Assembly (NCBI RefSeq): GCF_017792025.1
Contig: NZ_CP046956.1
Coordinates: forward strand, 1,178,001 to 1,242,000
Direction of reading: 5' to 3'
Source: Sediminibacillus dalangtanensis
GTDB taxonomy: Bacteria; Bacillota; Bacilli; Bacillales; Amphibacillaceae
Length of the DNA: 64,000 bases
Shown: one piece after another, positions 17,055-26,268 of the stretch
Numbering within the stretch: position 1 is the stretch's first letter
Layout of the letters: the number at the start of each line of letters is the position of its first letter
Notes under the pieces: model-generated
Databases searched by the model: none
Seen by the model: only the letters and a program-made list of their open reading frames with translations
What the model was told of the DNA's origin: nothing
Translations under genes and position numbers: made by a program

Positions 17055-18326
17055 ATGGATCCTATTTTTTTAATGAATAATGTTTGGATCATGGTTAGCG
17101 GAGTACTCGTGTTTTTAATGCTTGGAGGGTTTATCTTACTGGAAGCAGGCTCGACCCGGATGAAGAATGCCGGTCATATTGCAGGAAAGACAGTATTCAC
17201 TGTCGGAATCACCTCGTTGGTATTCTGGGCTGTCGGCTGGGGCTTCATCTATGGAAGTGAGGGAACTTTAATCGGATTTGGCGATTTCTTTTTTGGTGAT
17301 GCCACTACCATGGGCGAGGGATTAGCCGGTTCTACCGACTTCTTCTTCCAAATGGCATTTGCTTGTATCGCAATGACTGTTGCTTTTGGCGGGTTTGCGG
17401 AAAGAGCGAAATTATCTGCTTATGTAGTATTTGCTGTTCTGTTCTCGGCGCTTGTTTACCCGGTCGTTGCCCACTGGATTTGGGGCGGCGGCTGGCTGGC
17501 GGATCATGGGAAACAGGATTTTGCCGGATCGACAGTTGTCCATTTGACTGGCGCGATGGCTGCACTTGCTGCAACCATTATTTTGAAGCCAAGAATCGGT
17601 AAGTATAACAAAAATGGTTCTTCTAATGATATTGCCGGACATAATCAGGTTTATACCGCTTTAGGCGTATTGATTCTCTGGATCGGCTGGTTTGGATTCA
17701 ACGCAGGTAGTACACTGGAAGTAGCAGATGCATTCTTCGGTTATGTAGCATTGAATACGCAATTGGCTGCAGGTGCCGGTGCTATCGGTGCAATGCTTAT
17801 CGTATGGGCAGTCACAGGAAAAGCGGATGTGCCTACCACCTTGAATGGTGCACTCGCAGGCCTTGTTGCCATCACGGCATCTTGTGCATTCGTGGAACCT
17901 TGGGCAGCGGTCGTCATCGGATTTATCGGCGGATTGATTGTTTTCTTGAGCATGAAGTTTTTCGATAAAGCAAAAATCGACGACCCAATCTTCGCATTGT
18001 CTGTCCACGGTACAGTTGGTGTATGGGGAACGTTGTCCAATGGTTTATTCGCGACGCCGGAACTGGCAAGTGTCGGTCGTCCAGGGTTATTCTATGGCGG
18101 CGGCTTTGAACAGCTGGGAGTCCAAATCATGGGGGTTGTTACAAGTGGACTGTATGCCTTTGTGGTTGCCTTCATCCTGTTAAAAATCATGGATAAAGCC
18201 ATGGGCGGTCTCCGCGTTTCGGAAGAAGAAGAAATTGTCGGCCTTGACTTGAGCGAGCATGGCAGCTATGGTTATCCTGAAAACTTGCCACAGACAGATA
18301 AAAATACAAAAGCAACTGGAGCGTAA
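17055..18326 (+). CDS. amtB: Ammonium transporter AmtB/NrgA
   Basis: 423 residues, about 11 membrane segments, normal for Amt proteins. The twin pore histidines are His163 (STVVHLTGA) and His318 (ALSVHGTVGVWG), and the signature GGFAERAKLSAYVVF is present. It conducts ammonium into the cell. ATG 17055 follows GGGGAGGAG. The upstream GlnR/TnrA box predicts induction under nitrogen limitation. In B. subtilis amtB (nrgA) is followed by the PII gene glnK (nrgB). Here a GlnD-like nucleotidyltransferase gene follows 2 bp after the stop and no PII gene is visible. Confidence 0.95.
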   Translation: MDPIFLMNNVWIMVSGVLVFLMLGGFILLEAGSTRMKNAGHIAGKTVFTVGITSLVFWAVGWGFIYGSEGTLIGFGDFFFGDATTMGEGLAGSTDFFFQMAFACIAMTVAFGGFAERAKLSAYVVFAVLFSALVYPVVAHWIWGGGWLADHGKQDFAGSTVVHLTGAMAALAATIILKPRIGKYNKNGSSNDIAGHNQVYTALGVLILWIGWFGFNAGSTLEVADAFFGYVALNTQLAAGAGAIGAMLIVWAVTGKADVPTTLNGALAGLVAITASCAFVEPWAAVVIGFIGGLIVFLSMKFFDKAKIDDPIFALSVHGTVGVWGTLSNGLFATPELASVGRPGLFYGGGFEQLGVQIMGVVTSGLYAFVVAFILLKIMDKAMGGLRVSEEEEIVGLDLSEHGSYGYPENLPQTDKNTKATGA

Positions 18327-18328
18327 CG

Positions 18329-19315
18329 TTGTCTAAAAGGGTGGATTCGGTTGTGAAAACCTATCGGGAAATGAAGGTTAATCGTAAGTGCCTTCCGGCG
18401 GCTGCGGTAAATCATCAAAAACTGAATGCATACCATGATCAGCTGATGGCACAAACCGTACAATTTGCAATGGAAAAAGTCAGAGGAGAGCTGGGGGATC
18501 CCCCTGCTCCCTTTGCTTTCTTTTTAATGGGTAGTGCCGGCAGGTTTGAACAATCAGTATGGAGCGATCAAGACCACGGTATTATTTTTGCTGGGGATGA
18601 TACATGTAAGTCTTATTTTTTAAGGGCAGGAACTGAAATAACGGACGCATTGGAATTGGTTGGTTATGAGCGATGCGATGGAGAAGTAATGGCTTCCAAT
18701 CCGCTGTGGTGCAAGTCAGTGGAAGACTGGCATCAGCAAATAACAGACTGGATGACAGAAGCCAGCTGGCAGTCCTTGCGTCATTTCTCTACTTTTTTCG
18801 ATTCGAGGGTATTGATAGGGGATGCTGGCTATTTGACGGAGCTGAAAAAAACCGCTTTTTCCATCCTTGAAAAGCAGCCCGCCCTTTATCAACGTCTGAT
18901 TGACAACGTGGATTTTTACAAAAAAGGAATCGGTATATTTGGACAGTTGCTTCCTGAACAGCAAGGGGAGCAGTCCGGTACCATCCATTTAAAACAGAAG
19001 GCATTTTTTCCGTATGTCAACGCACTTAGGCTTCTGGCTTTAAAGAATAAGATTTTCGCTCCTTCCACCTTATCAAGATTCAGGCAGCTGCCAGAAGAAT
19101 ATCATTCCTTGCAGACATATGAAAAAGACTTCAAAGCACTTCTGGAATTCCGCCTGAAATTTCGCAGAGAGGCAAAGACGTACAAGGAAGTACACCTTAT
19201 TCCGATTCAGGATTTAAACAAGCAGGAAAAACAGGAGTTAAAAAGCATGATGAGAAAAGGATATAAGCTTTTTTCCAAAACGAAAACCAAAATAGAAGAA
19301 GCGTGTCCAAAATGA
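18329..19315 (+). CDS. DUF294 / GlnD-like nucleotidyltransferase
   Basis: 328 residues. The motif FFLMGSAGRFEQSVWSDQDH (residues about 64-83) is the polymerase-beta-type nucleotidyltransferase signature shared by DUF294 proteins and the GlnD uridylyltransferase N-terminus. Its paired acidic residues would bind metal. The C-terminal 150 residues match the helical DUF294_C region. No CBS or cyclic-nucleotide domain is present, unlike longer family members. The start is TTG 18329 (GGAG 7 nt before) or GTG 18353. It is packed between amtB and an exonuclease gene that overlaps its 3' end. A role in signalling linked to transport is inferred from context. Confidence 0.75.
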   Translation: MSKRVDSVVKTYREMKVNRKCLPAAAVNHQKLNAYHDQLMAQTVQFAMEKVRGELGDPPAPFAFFLMGSAGRFEQSVWSDQDHGIIFAGDDTCKSYFLRAGTEITDALELVGYERCDGEVMASNPLWCKSVEDWHQQITDWMTEASWQSLRHFSTFFDSRVLIGDAGYLTELKKTAFSILEKQPALYQRLIDNVDFYKKGIGIFGQLLPEQQGEQSGTIHLKQKAFFPYVNALRLLALKNKIFAPSTLSRFRQLPEEYHSLQTYEKDFKALLEFRLKFRREAKTYKEVHLIPIQDLNKQEKQELKSMMRKGYKLFSKTKTKIEEACPK

Positions 19316-20043
19316 TCATGGATCAAATGATTCAATTTGTAAAACAGATGTCGGGTAAGCTTGGGGCAAGTCCTTATGCCGCGCTTCCGAATCAGACAGA
19401 CCCGGGAAAAATGGCTTACATGCGAGAATTGCAGCGCGAGTTGAAAAACAAAGATGTACTTGAAGTCCCTTTGTCTGAATTAAGTGTGGTTGTCTTTGAC
19501 TTGGAAACGACTGGTTTTTTTCCGTATAAAGGGGATCAAATCCTTTCCATCGGTGCTGTGAAGATGCGAGGTAGTCAGCTAATCGACAATGAAACGTTTT
19601 ATGCACCTGTACATTGTGAAACGCCTCTGACTGAAGAAGTGGCGAATCTTACCGGGCTGACCGATGAGGTGCTTGCAGAAGCAGATACCATTCACGATGT
19701 TTTAAGAGGATTTTATCAGTTTATCAAAGCTGATCCGTTAGTGGCACATCATGCCAATCATGAAAAACAGTTTATGAAGCATGCAACCTGGATGTCGCTT
19801 CGTATGAACTTTCAACACCGGATAATCGATACATCGTTTTTGACGAAAACAGTGGAACCAGAGGCACATTTGGTAACATTGGATGAATGCTGTGCCCATT
19901 TCGGAATTGAAATTGAACATCGACACCATGCGCTCCATGATGCCATGGCCGCCGCCCGCCTCTGGGCAGCAGGTATAGAAGCGATTCAAAAACAAGGATT
20001 TACCAACCTAAAGGAAGTATATGCACACGTGGCATCCAAATGA
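19303..20043 (+). CDS. DnaQ-like 3'-5' exonuclease (DEDDh)
   Basis: 246 residues. The exonuclease core starts near residue 60: VVFDLETTGFFPYKGDQILS (ExoI Asp and Glu), LVAHHANHEKQFMK (ExoII region) and HHALHDAMAAARLW (ExoIII, DEDDh type). The first 60 residues form a short extension. It overlaps the DUF294 gene by 13 bp, so the two are translationally coupled. The start is GTG 19303 or ATG 19312, both with weak sites. Exonucleases of this type next to DUF294 genes recur in other bacteria, often beside a transporter. The substrate is unknown, perhaps a nucleotide signal or RNA end. Confidence 0.75.
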   Translation: MSKMIMDQMIQFVKQMSGKLGASPYAALPNQTDPGKMAYMRELQRELKNKDVLEVPLSELSVVVFDLETTGFFPYKGDQILSIGAVKMRGSQLIDNETFYAPVHCETPLTEEVANLTGLTDEVLAEADTIHDVLRGFYQFIKADPLVAHHANHEKQFMKHATWMSLRMNFQHRIIDTSFLTKTVEPEAHLVTLDECCAHFGIEIEHRHHALHDAMAAARLWAAGIEAIQKQGFTNLKEVYAHVASK

Positions 20044-20081
20044 GACCACCTTTTGAGAGAAAATAAAAGGAGGGGAAGGGG

Positions 20082-20321
20082 TTGAACCACGACATTCCTG
20101 ACGATGTAGCTGCTTTCCCGATGCGTGTAGTAAAGGATCTAACAAGTCTGTCCGCCAGGCAAATTCGTTATTATGAAAAACACGGGCTGATTAAGCCTGC
20201 CAGAAATGAGGCAAATAGAAGAGTATATACCATGAAGGACATTAACAGGCTGAAAAAAGTGAAGGAACTAATCGATAAAGGGATCAATATTGCCGGAATT
20301 AAGGCAATGCTTAAATCTTGA
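20082..20321 (+). CDS. Short MerR-family regulator resembling the GlnR/TnrA DNA-binding domain
   Basis: 79 residues, almost only the winged-helix domain: FPMRVVKDLTSLSARQIRYY, EKHGLIKPARNEANRRVY, then DINRLKKVKELIDKGINIAG. This is strikingly like B. subtilis GlnR (LSARQIRYYEENGLI). It lacks the C-terminal tail by which GlnR and TnrA sense glutamine synthetase. The start is TTG 20082 behind AAGGAGGGG. It follows the exonuclease gene and closes the amtB cluster. It could bind the box ahead of amtB independently of glutamine synthetase; that is inference. Confidence 0.75.
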   Translation: MNHDIPDDVAAFPMRVVKDLTSLSARQIRYYEKHGLIKPARNEANRRVYTMKDINRLKKVKELIDKGINIAGIKAMLKS

Positions 20322-20400
20322 TAAGAAACGGATAGCTTATTTTAGTGCTTTTGAAAGAAGTGGAAGAATAGAGACGGAGACAGACTTTGGTTGAAAACGA

Positions 20401-20441
20401 AAAGGCTTATGACTGCTTGTACACAGTCATAAGCCTTTTTC
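20401..20441 (+). terminator. Terminator of the amtB cluster
   Basis: Perfect 15-bp stem (20401-20415 with 20424-20438), then a T run. It lies about 80 bp past the short GlnR-like gene. Confidence 0.85.
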
Positions 20442-20496
20442 TATCCTGCCTTAATGGTCGTGGGGGGGAGCAGGTTCGGTTTTGTGATTCTTTTGA

Positions 20497-21705
20497 TTAA
20501 TAATTAACAGCATCATAGGAATTGATTCTGCCATGCTCGAAATAGTAACCGGTTCCGCTGATCGGATCAGCTGTCTGTTCGATGGCCTGCCGGATCTGGG
20601 CATTGTTTCTTCCTTGTCCAGCCAGTAACCCGGCAAGACCAGCCACGTGAGGGGAGGCCATCGAAGTTCCGGACATGTAAGCATATCCATTGTTAGGAAC
20701 AGTGGCGGCAATATCAACCCCTGGTGCGGTTACATCCACCCAGGTTCCGTAATTGGAGAAGGATGCCTTCTGATCGTTTCGGTCGACCGCTCCGACCGCG
20801 ATGACATTATTGTAAGAAGCAGGTTCAAAAGTAGTGGAGACGCCATCGTTTCCAGCTGCTGCAACAACAACTGTTCCTTTGTTCCAAGCATAATTCACTG
20901 CATTTTCCAATGTTTGTGTATCACAGTTGCATCCCAGCGATAAGTTGATGACTTCTGCGCCATAATCGGCAGCATAGCGAATGCCATCTGCGATGTCAGC
21001 TAGCGAACCACTTCCGTTGGCATCGAGAACACGGACGGCAAGAATGGATGTATTTGGCGCCATACCAGCGATACCGGCTCCGTTGTTTGTTTCAGCAGCG
21101 GCGGTACCTGCAACATGCGTGCCGTGGCCGTTCAAGTCCATTGGCGTGTAATCGTTGTCGACGAAATCATATCCTCTAATCGTTTTGCTGTCCAAATCGG
21201 TATGGTTGTAATCGACGCCTGTATCCAAAACAGCTATTTCCTGGCCGCTGCTACCTCTCGTTACATCCCATGCTCTGTCGGTGGAGGTATTCTGTGGTCC
21301 GTATTGATAATTGCGATAATACGTATCATTCGGTGTCCAGGTCGCACTAAAGGTGTAATTTGGCTCCGCATACTCCACATTCGGGTTTTTCTCGAGTGCC
21401 TTGACGACTGCTTCGACATTGCCGACTTGCAGCACTTTGAAAGGGGAGTCCACCTTATCTTCGTCAGGAAGGACTTTTGCATCCAGACTCTTTAGTGCCT
21501 GGCTCTGCAAGGATTTTCCTGCTTTCTCCTTAAATTTGACGACCACCTCGCCTTTTTGGTAACTCCCTTTCTCGACAGATGCTACCGGAGCTGGGGCTTC
21601 TTTTGATTTTTCCAGCTGATCGGCAGCGGATGCTGCGTCAGTCAGCGATGGAAAAATGGCCAAAGAGACAACAAGTGACAAACCGGCAAACAATGAACTT
21701 TTCAT
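20497..21705 (-). CDS. Secreted subtilisin-like serine protease (thermitase-like)
   Basis: 402 residues: signal peptide (residues 1-27), inhibitor I9-type propeptide (YQKGEVVVKFKEKAG to EYAEPNYTFSA, about residues 48-120) and mature S8 domain. Catalytic residues are Asp161 (VLDTGVDYNHTD), His194 (NGHGTHVAGT) and Ser348 (GTSMASPHVAG); AAAGNDG carries the oxyanion Asn. It degrades extracellular protein. The EPNYTFSA-WTPND junction and the paired Cys (GCNCD) recall thermitase-type enzymes. ATG 21705 follows AAAGGAGGAATTGT. The gene is monocistronic. Confidence 0.92.
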   Translation of the reverse strand: MKSSLFAGLSLVVSLAIFPSLTDAASAADQLEKSKEAPAPVASVEKGSYQKGEVVVKFKEKAGKSLQSQALKSLDAKVLPDEDKVDSPFKVLQVGNVEAVVKALEKNPNVEYAEPNYTFSATWTPNDTYYRNYQYGPQNTSTDRAWDVTRGSSGQEIAVLDTGVDYNHTDLDSKTIRGYDFVDNDYTPMDLNGHGTHVAGTAAAETNNGAGIAGMAPNTSILAVRVLDANGSGSLADIADGIRYAADYGAEVINLSLGCNCDTQTLENAVNYAWNKGTVVVAAAGNDGVSTTFEPASYNNVIAVGAVDRNDQKASFSNYGTWVDVTAPGVDIAATVPNNGYAYMSGTSMASPHVAGLAGLLAGQGRNNAQIRQAIEQTADPISGTGYYFEHGRINSYDAVNY

Positions 21706-21952
21706 ACAATTCCTCCTTTAAAAGATTTATCTACCAATTCTGCGAATTAATAGGAATACCTGCTAAAATAAGGTTGGGAAAATCCTATAAATTTACTTGG
21801 ATAAAGGAAGTGTTTAAACAGTATGTTTCCTGGGGCAAACATATGCCAAAAGCCCCGGTTCGTGATTTTTTCTGCAGTAAAAGAGGAAAGTTTAAGGTAG
21901 TAAAGGAGGGATAAACGGGGATATAGCTATACTGATTGAAAAACAAAGAAAA

Positions 21953-21979
21953 ACCCTGCGTATGAGGGATACACAGGGT
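21953..21979 (-). terminator. Terminator of the chemoreceptor gene
   Basis: Interrupted stem (ACCCTG with CAGGGT plus an inner GTAT/ATAC pairing). On the minus strand it is followed by TTTTTCTTTG, 17 bp past the stop codon at 21996. Confidence 0.7.
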
Positions 21980-21995
21980 GAAAAGCTAGTGCTTT

Positions 21996-23981
21996 TTAAA
22001 TTTTGAATTGTTTGACCAGGTCTTGCAGTTCTTCTGCCATTTGTGACAGGGAAGTGGCGGATCCGCTGATCTCCTCCATGGATGCCAGCTGTTCTTCTGT
22101 CGAAGCAGACACATTTTGGGCACCGTCTGAAGTGAAATCTGCAACCTTGGCTACTTCTTCAAATGTGCTGACAAATTGCTCTGTACCAGAAGCGATTTCC
22201 TGGATTTTAGAAGTTACTTGTTCGATTTGCTGGGAAACAGTGGTGACAAACCCAGTAATTTCAGTGAAGGATTCGCCAGCATGGTGAACGACGGTAATTC
22301 CTTTTTCCACTTCCTCCGTACCAGATTTCATTGATTCCACCGCATTCGATGTTTCCGTTTGAATCGTCCCGATCATTTGACGGATTTGGTCTGTCGATTG
22401 TGCCGATTGTTCAGCTAATTTCCGCACTTCATCAGCAACGACCGCAAATCCTTTGCCGTGTTCGCCGGCCCGTGCTGCTTCAATAGCAGCATTTAATGCC
22501 AGCAGATTGGTTTGTTCGGCGATATCGGTGATGACATCGACAATTTTGCTGATTTCCTTGGAATGACTGCCAAGCCCTTGAATACTGCCGGATAGTTCGT
22601 TGACTGTTTGCTTGATATATTCCATTTGCCCGACAGTAGTTTCGATTGCTTTGTTTCCTTCTTTAACAGCAGAAGAAGCACTGGCTGTCGTAGACGAGAC
22701 TTCATTTGAGCTCTCTGCAATTTGCTGGATCGATTTGGACATTTCCTCTGCCATTTGCGTACTTTCGACAATCCGTGAAGATTGGCTGTCCATTCCGGAA
22801 GCCACTTCCTGGATGGAGGAAGAAATCTGCTCGGTGGCGGACGTGTTTTGTTCCGTGCTGGCGTTCAACTGCTCAGAAGAAGCTGCCAGGCCGCTAGCTT
22901 TTTCACGGACTTGTAAGATGACATTGCTAAGGTTGTCACGCATTTTGTTGAACGCTTCGCCAAGTTTACCTAGTTCATCATTGCGCTGGACATCGACATT
23001 GACACTGAGGTCTCCGTCACTGATACGATCCGCTGCGTTGACAAGATCGCTGATCGGTTTATTAATGGAGCGAATAATAAAGAAAATGACTGCTCCTCCG
23101 AGTAAGATTGCGATGGCGATGACGATGATGGTAGTAATCAGGATTGGCATTACTGCAGATGTGACTTCGCTCTGGTACATGGTGCCGACCACTTTCCAGC
23201 CTGTCACGTCACTTGTCGCAAAGGCAAGCTTCTTCTGTTCCCCTTCGAAACTATAATCAAAACTCCCTGATTCATTAGCCTGGATATCTTGGAAAAAATC
23301 TTCCGTTGCTTCAGAACCCGCTTCATTGGTCGGATGGCTAATATAATGGTTGGTGCCATCCAGTAAAAATAAGTAGCCTTCTTTTCCAATCGAGACCTGG
23401 TTTGTCATATCGGTAAGACTGCCCAGTTCCAGATTGACTGCTACGACACCCTGGTTATCGGCAGTTGCCTTTGCCAATGTCACCACTACCTGCTCGGAAG
23501 ACTTTGAAACGTATGGATCGGTCACGATGACATTGCCCTTGTCCTCCATTGCCTGCTGGTACCACGGTCGTTCGCGCGGATCGTAGTCAGGCGGATTTTT
23601 GAAGGATGTCGGTGAATTCATGAATTGTCCTGTCTCGGTACCAATAAAAGTCTGCTCCACGTCTGCCTTGGAATCCTGGATGGTATCCAGTAATTCGCGA
23701 GTTCGGGCATCACTGTCGTTTTCAATGTCGGCAGCTTGAATCGCGTTGGATAAGTAATCGATGTTTTCCTGCTGGGCGGATACGAATTGGTCTACCGTCT
23801 GACTGACAAGATCGACATTCTTTTCTGCGTTTTGTACCATTTGGCTTTCCACTTTGTTTGCGGCGCTCATGTAAGAGCTGATTGCGATGATGATACTCGG
23901 AATTAAAAGCACTCCTAGAAAAGCAATGATCAATCTATTTTTTAAACTAACGGACCGATTGCTAATGTTTTTCTTTTTCAT
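21996..23981 (-). CDS. Methyl-accepting chemotaxis protein (dCache sensor)
   Basis: 661 residues. A membrane helix (residues 14-35) and a large extracellular dCache-like domain ([20 protein letters not shown] and [13 protein letters not shown]) precede the second helix near residue 280-305. A HAMP domain follows ([20 protein letters not shown]). The cytoplasmic coiled coil carries the receptor tip [20 protein letters not shown], the CheA/CheW contact. It senses an external small molecule and controls swimming. ATG 23981 follows AGGGGGAAAAC. A SigD-type promoter sits upstream at 24047-24073. Confidence 0.93.
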   Translation of the reverse strand: MKKKNISNRSVSLKNRLIIAFLGVLLIPSIIIAISSYMSAANKVESQMVQNAEKNVDLVSQTVDQFVSAQQENIDYLSNAIQAADIENDSDARTRELLDTIQDSKADVEQTFIGTETGQFMNSPTSFKNPPDYDPRERPWYQQAMEDKGNVIVTDPYVSKSSEQVVVTLAKATADNQGVVAVNLELGSLTDMTNQVSIGKEGYLFLLDGTNHYISHPTNEAGSEATEDFFQDIQANESGSFDYSFEGEQKKLAFATSDVTGWKVVGTMYQSEVTSAVMPILITTIIVIAIAILLGGAVIFFIIRSINKPISDLVNAADRISDGDLSVNVDVQRNDELGKLGEAFNKMRDNLSNVILQVREKASGLAASSEQLNASTEQNTSATEQISSSIQEVASGMDSQSSRIVESTQMAEEMSKSIQQIAESSNEVSSTTASASSAVKEGNKAIETTVGQMEYIKQTVNELSGSIQGLGSHSKEISKIVDVITDIAEQTNLLALNAAIEAARAGEHGKGFAVVADEVRKLAEQSAQSTDQIRQMIGTIQTETSNAVESMKSGTEEVEKGITVVHHAGESFTEITGFVTTVSQQIEQVTSKIQEIASGTEQFVSTFEEVAKVADFTSDGAQNVSASTEEQLASMEEISGSATSLSQMAEELQDLVKQFKI

Positions 23982-24046
23982 TTGTTTTCCCCCTGTTCAT
24001 GTTGCAAAATTAAACATTTTGTTTTTGTTTTTTGCCCGCTCTGATT

Positions 24047-24073
24047 ATATCGTCTTAATTTACAACATCTTAA
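24047..24073 (-). promoter_or_regulatory. Candidate SigD (motility) promoter of the chemoreceptor gene
   Basis: On the minus strand: TTAA, 15 bp, then GACGATAT, against the SigD consensus TAAA-N15-GCCGATAT. Seven of eight -10 positions match. It lies about 65 bp before the start codon. Confidence 0.55.
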
Positions 24074-24113
24074 TAGGGGGAGACCATTTTCTTCAAACAA
24101 TTTTTCATTTGTT

Positions 24114-25211
24114 TTACAGGCTGTTCAACTGCTGATACAGCAAAGAGGATGCGTCAAGAGAGAGGTCGCGATGGTAGGCAGCAAGACTTGCTTCTAAACG
24201 GGGTGCTTGCATGTCATCGGCGAAAAAGCGGATGATCCGCTGTTCCAGATTTTGCATCCCGACGCTGTCTATGGCGATGCCAAGTTGTTTGATCAGTTTT
24301 AGGTTGATCTCTTCTTGTCCTGGTAAAGCATGATAGATAAAGACCGGTTTTTGCTTTCTAATACACTCGCTGATCGTAACGCCGCCCGGCTTGCTGACGA
24401 CGGCATCGACTTGGTCGTATATTTCATTCATTTGTTCTCGGGACTCGATATATTTTAGCGGTCTAATAGATACGGAATGCTCATTTTGTAAGCTCGTGTA
24501 CAATTTTTGATTTTTTCCGCAAAGGACATAACAGGTACAATTATGTACTTTCATATCCCCAATCAGCCGTTTTAAGCCGCCGACCCCCAAACTTCCTCCA
24601 CTAATCAACAGAGTCGGTTTGCCCTGGTCGGGCAATCGGAACGGGGAAGGCTTGATCGCCTTGTGGATGGGAATTCCTGTTAGGAAGATGGTATCGGGAT
24701 GCGCTCCTTTTTTAACCAAGTCATCCTTGAAAATACGAGAGGAAACAAAATGCATATCTGCATCTTTCTTTGCCCACATATGGTGAGCGAAAAAATCGGT
24801 ATAAACATTGATGAGTGGAACATCCAGGTGTTCCTTCTGTTTCAAGCGTCCGATAATGTAAGAGGGGAGGGAATGTGTACAAATGACAGCATCTGGTTGT
24901 TCCTCTTCCAAAAGCGTTTTGAATGCTTTGGTGAACAGGAAGTCATATAAAGGAAAATTTTTTTGGGCAATTGGCTCGTCATATACCGATTTCTGGTACA
25001 GCCAACTGTAGGTTTGCGGCAAATATTGAATCCATTTTAGATAGGTTCCAGAAATGAGGTTTTCCAGTTTACCGAAAGTATAGGCAAGAGGATCTATTTT
25101 CTTGCAAATAAATCGGTTATCGAGATCCAGCATATGGTCGATGATTGTATCGGCTACTTGGTGATGTCCTGATGAAAGCTGTAAAAATGGCAAAAAGAGA
25201 AGCTTTTTCAC
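24114..25211 (-). CDS. ykoN: MGDG-synthase-like glycosyltransferase (YkoN type)
   Basis: 365 residues in glycosyltransferase family 28: N-terminal FLPFLQLSSGHHQVAD and ICTHSLPSYIIGRLK belong to the MGDG_synth domain. The C-terminal nucleotide-sugar half has LLISGGSLGVGGLKRLIGDM and VVSKPGGVTISECIRKQKPV. It resembles UgtP/MurG-type lipid glycosyltransferases at the inner face of the membrane. Start GTG 25211 follows GGAGGGAATCCGAT. It is divergent from a YkoQ-like phosphoesterase and near a ykoP-like gene, the same set found together in B. subtilis. The acceptor lipid is not known. Confidence 0.75.
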   Translation of the reverse strand: MKKLLFLPFLQLSSGHHQVADTIIDHMLDLDNRFICKKIDPLAYTFGKLENLISGTYLKWIQYLPQTYSWLYQKSVYDEPIAQKNFPLYDFLFTKAFKTLLEEEQPDAVICTHSLPSYIIGRLKQKEHLDVPLINVYTDFFAHHMWAKKDADMHFVSSRIFKDDLVKKGAHPDTIFLTGIPIHKAIKPSPFRLPDQGKPTLLISGGSLGVGGLKRLIGDMKVHNCTCYVLCGKNQKLYTSLQNEHSVSIRPLKYIESREQMNEIYDQVDAVVSKPGGVTISECIRKQKPVFIYHALPGQEEINLKLIKQLGIAIDSVGMQNLEQRIIRFFADDMQAPRLEASLAAYHRDLSLDASSLLYQQLNSL

Positions 25212-25368
25212 ATCGGATTCCCTCCATTTTTTATCCTATGGATTAGTATGGGCGAAAATAGTAATTTTTCTTCGTCTCGTGATGAGTATCTCTCTGGCAG
25301 CGAAACCAGTAATTACTAGTCCAGCGTCCTACCGAATTCCTGTATAATGGAGGGCGGAGGTGCTGACG

Positions 25369-26217
25369 ATGTTACTATTATTGATAGCCGTGGTGACTCT
25401 TTTGACCGCGATTGGAATGAAAGCTTACCAGAACACGAAGCATGTTGTAATCAATACGTTGGATCTCGGATCAGCCCATAATACTAAACAGGAATCCCCG
25501 CTGCAGATTTTGCATCTGTCAGATTTGCACTTGGAAAATATATCGATTTCTCCCCAGCAGCTCTACGAAAAATTAAAAGATGAACCGATTGATTTGATTG
25601 CTCTCACAGGAGATTTTCTCGACAGAAAACGTACAATTCCCAAATTGGAACCATATTTGCAAAAGTTGAATCATCTGAAGCCTACTTACGGAATGTATGC
25701 TGTCTTTGGAAACCACGATTATGTACTGAATAAGGAAAGTTTTCAGGATTTACGAGAGGTTCTGGAAGCGAATGACTGTACAGTGCTTCAGAATGAAAAC
25801 AGAACCATATTTTTAGATGAGCATCCACTTCATATAATAGGAATTGATGACTATGGTACAGGTCATAGCGAACTTTCGCCGTCCTTTAAAGGGATAGGAG
25901 ACGGGTATCGACTTGTTTTGACCCATGATCCGAACGTCGTGTTGGAAATGGAGGATTATGCTTATGATTATCTGTTATCCGGTCATTTTCATGGCGGCCA
26001 AATTCTTTATCCAAAAGCTTACCATTTGGTGAAAATGGGAAAACTGGTCAGGATGAATATGATTAAGGGTTTACACCAGCACCACGGTAGGAAGTTTTAC
26101 ATTAGTGAAGGTCTTGGCCAGACAGGCTTGAATATTCGGATCGGAAGCCGGCCGGAAATTACCATTCACCGGGTACAATCAGGGTTGAAAGCTATCCAGG
26201 AGAAAGCGGTAGGCTAA
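25369..26217 (+). CDS. ykoQ: Metallophosphoesterase, YkoQ/YkuE-like
   Basis: 282 residues with an N-terminal membrane anchor (MLLLLIAVVTLLTAIGM). The calcineurin-like motifs are in order: LHLSDLHLEN, ALTGDFLDRK, VFGNHDYVL, THDPNV and SGHFHGGQI, which supply the two-metal site. It probably hydrolyses a phosphoester at the membrane, perhaps a lipid intermediate given its glycosyltransferase neighbour. GTG 25360 is in frame, but GGAGG at 25356-25360 is placed for ATG 25369. A consensus TATAAT at 25343 may be its -10 box, which would leave a very short leader. Confidence 0.75.
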   Translation: MLLLLIAVVTLLTAIGMKAYQNTKHVVINTLDLGSAHNTKQESPLQILHLSDLHLENISISPQQLYEKLKDEPIDLIALTGDFLDRKRTIPKLEPYLQKLNHLKPTYGMYAVFGNHDYVLNKESFQDLREVLEANDCTVLQNENRTIFLDEHPLHIIGIDDYGTGHSELSPSFKGIGDGYRLVLTHDPNVVLEMEDYAYDYLLSGHFHGGQILYPKAYHLVKMGKLVRMNMIKGLHQHHGRKFYISEGLGQTGLNIRIGSRPEITIHRVQSGLKAIQEKAVG

Positions 26218-26255
26218 AAGCCAACTAGCTGTTAACCAGCATGGTTGGCTTTTTG
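26216..26255 (+). terminator. Terminator after the ykoQ-like gene
   Basis: Stem AAAAGCCAAC with GTTGGCTTTT (26216-26225 with 26244-26253), then T-rich. It overlaps the stop codon and may also serve the convergent ykoP-like gene. Confidence 0.8.
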
Positions 26256-26268
26256 TCTTTTATAGGGA

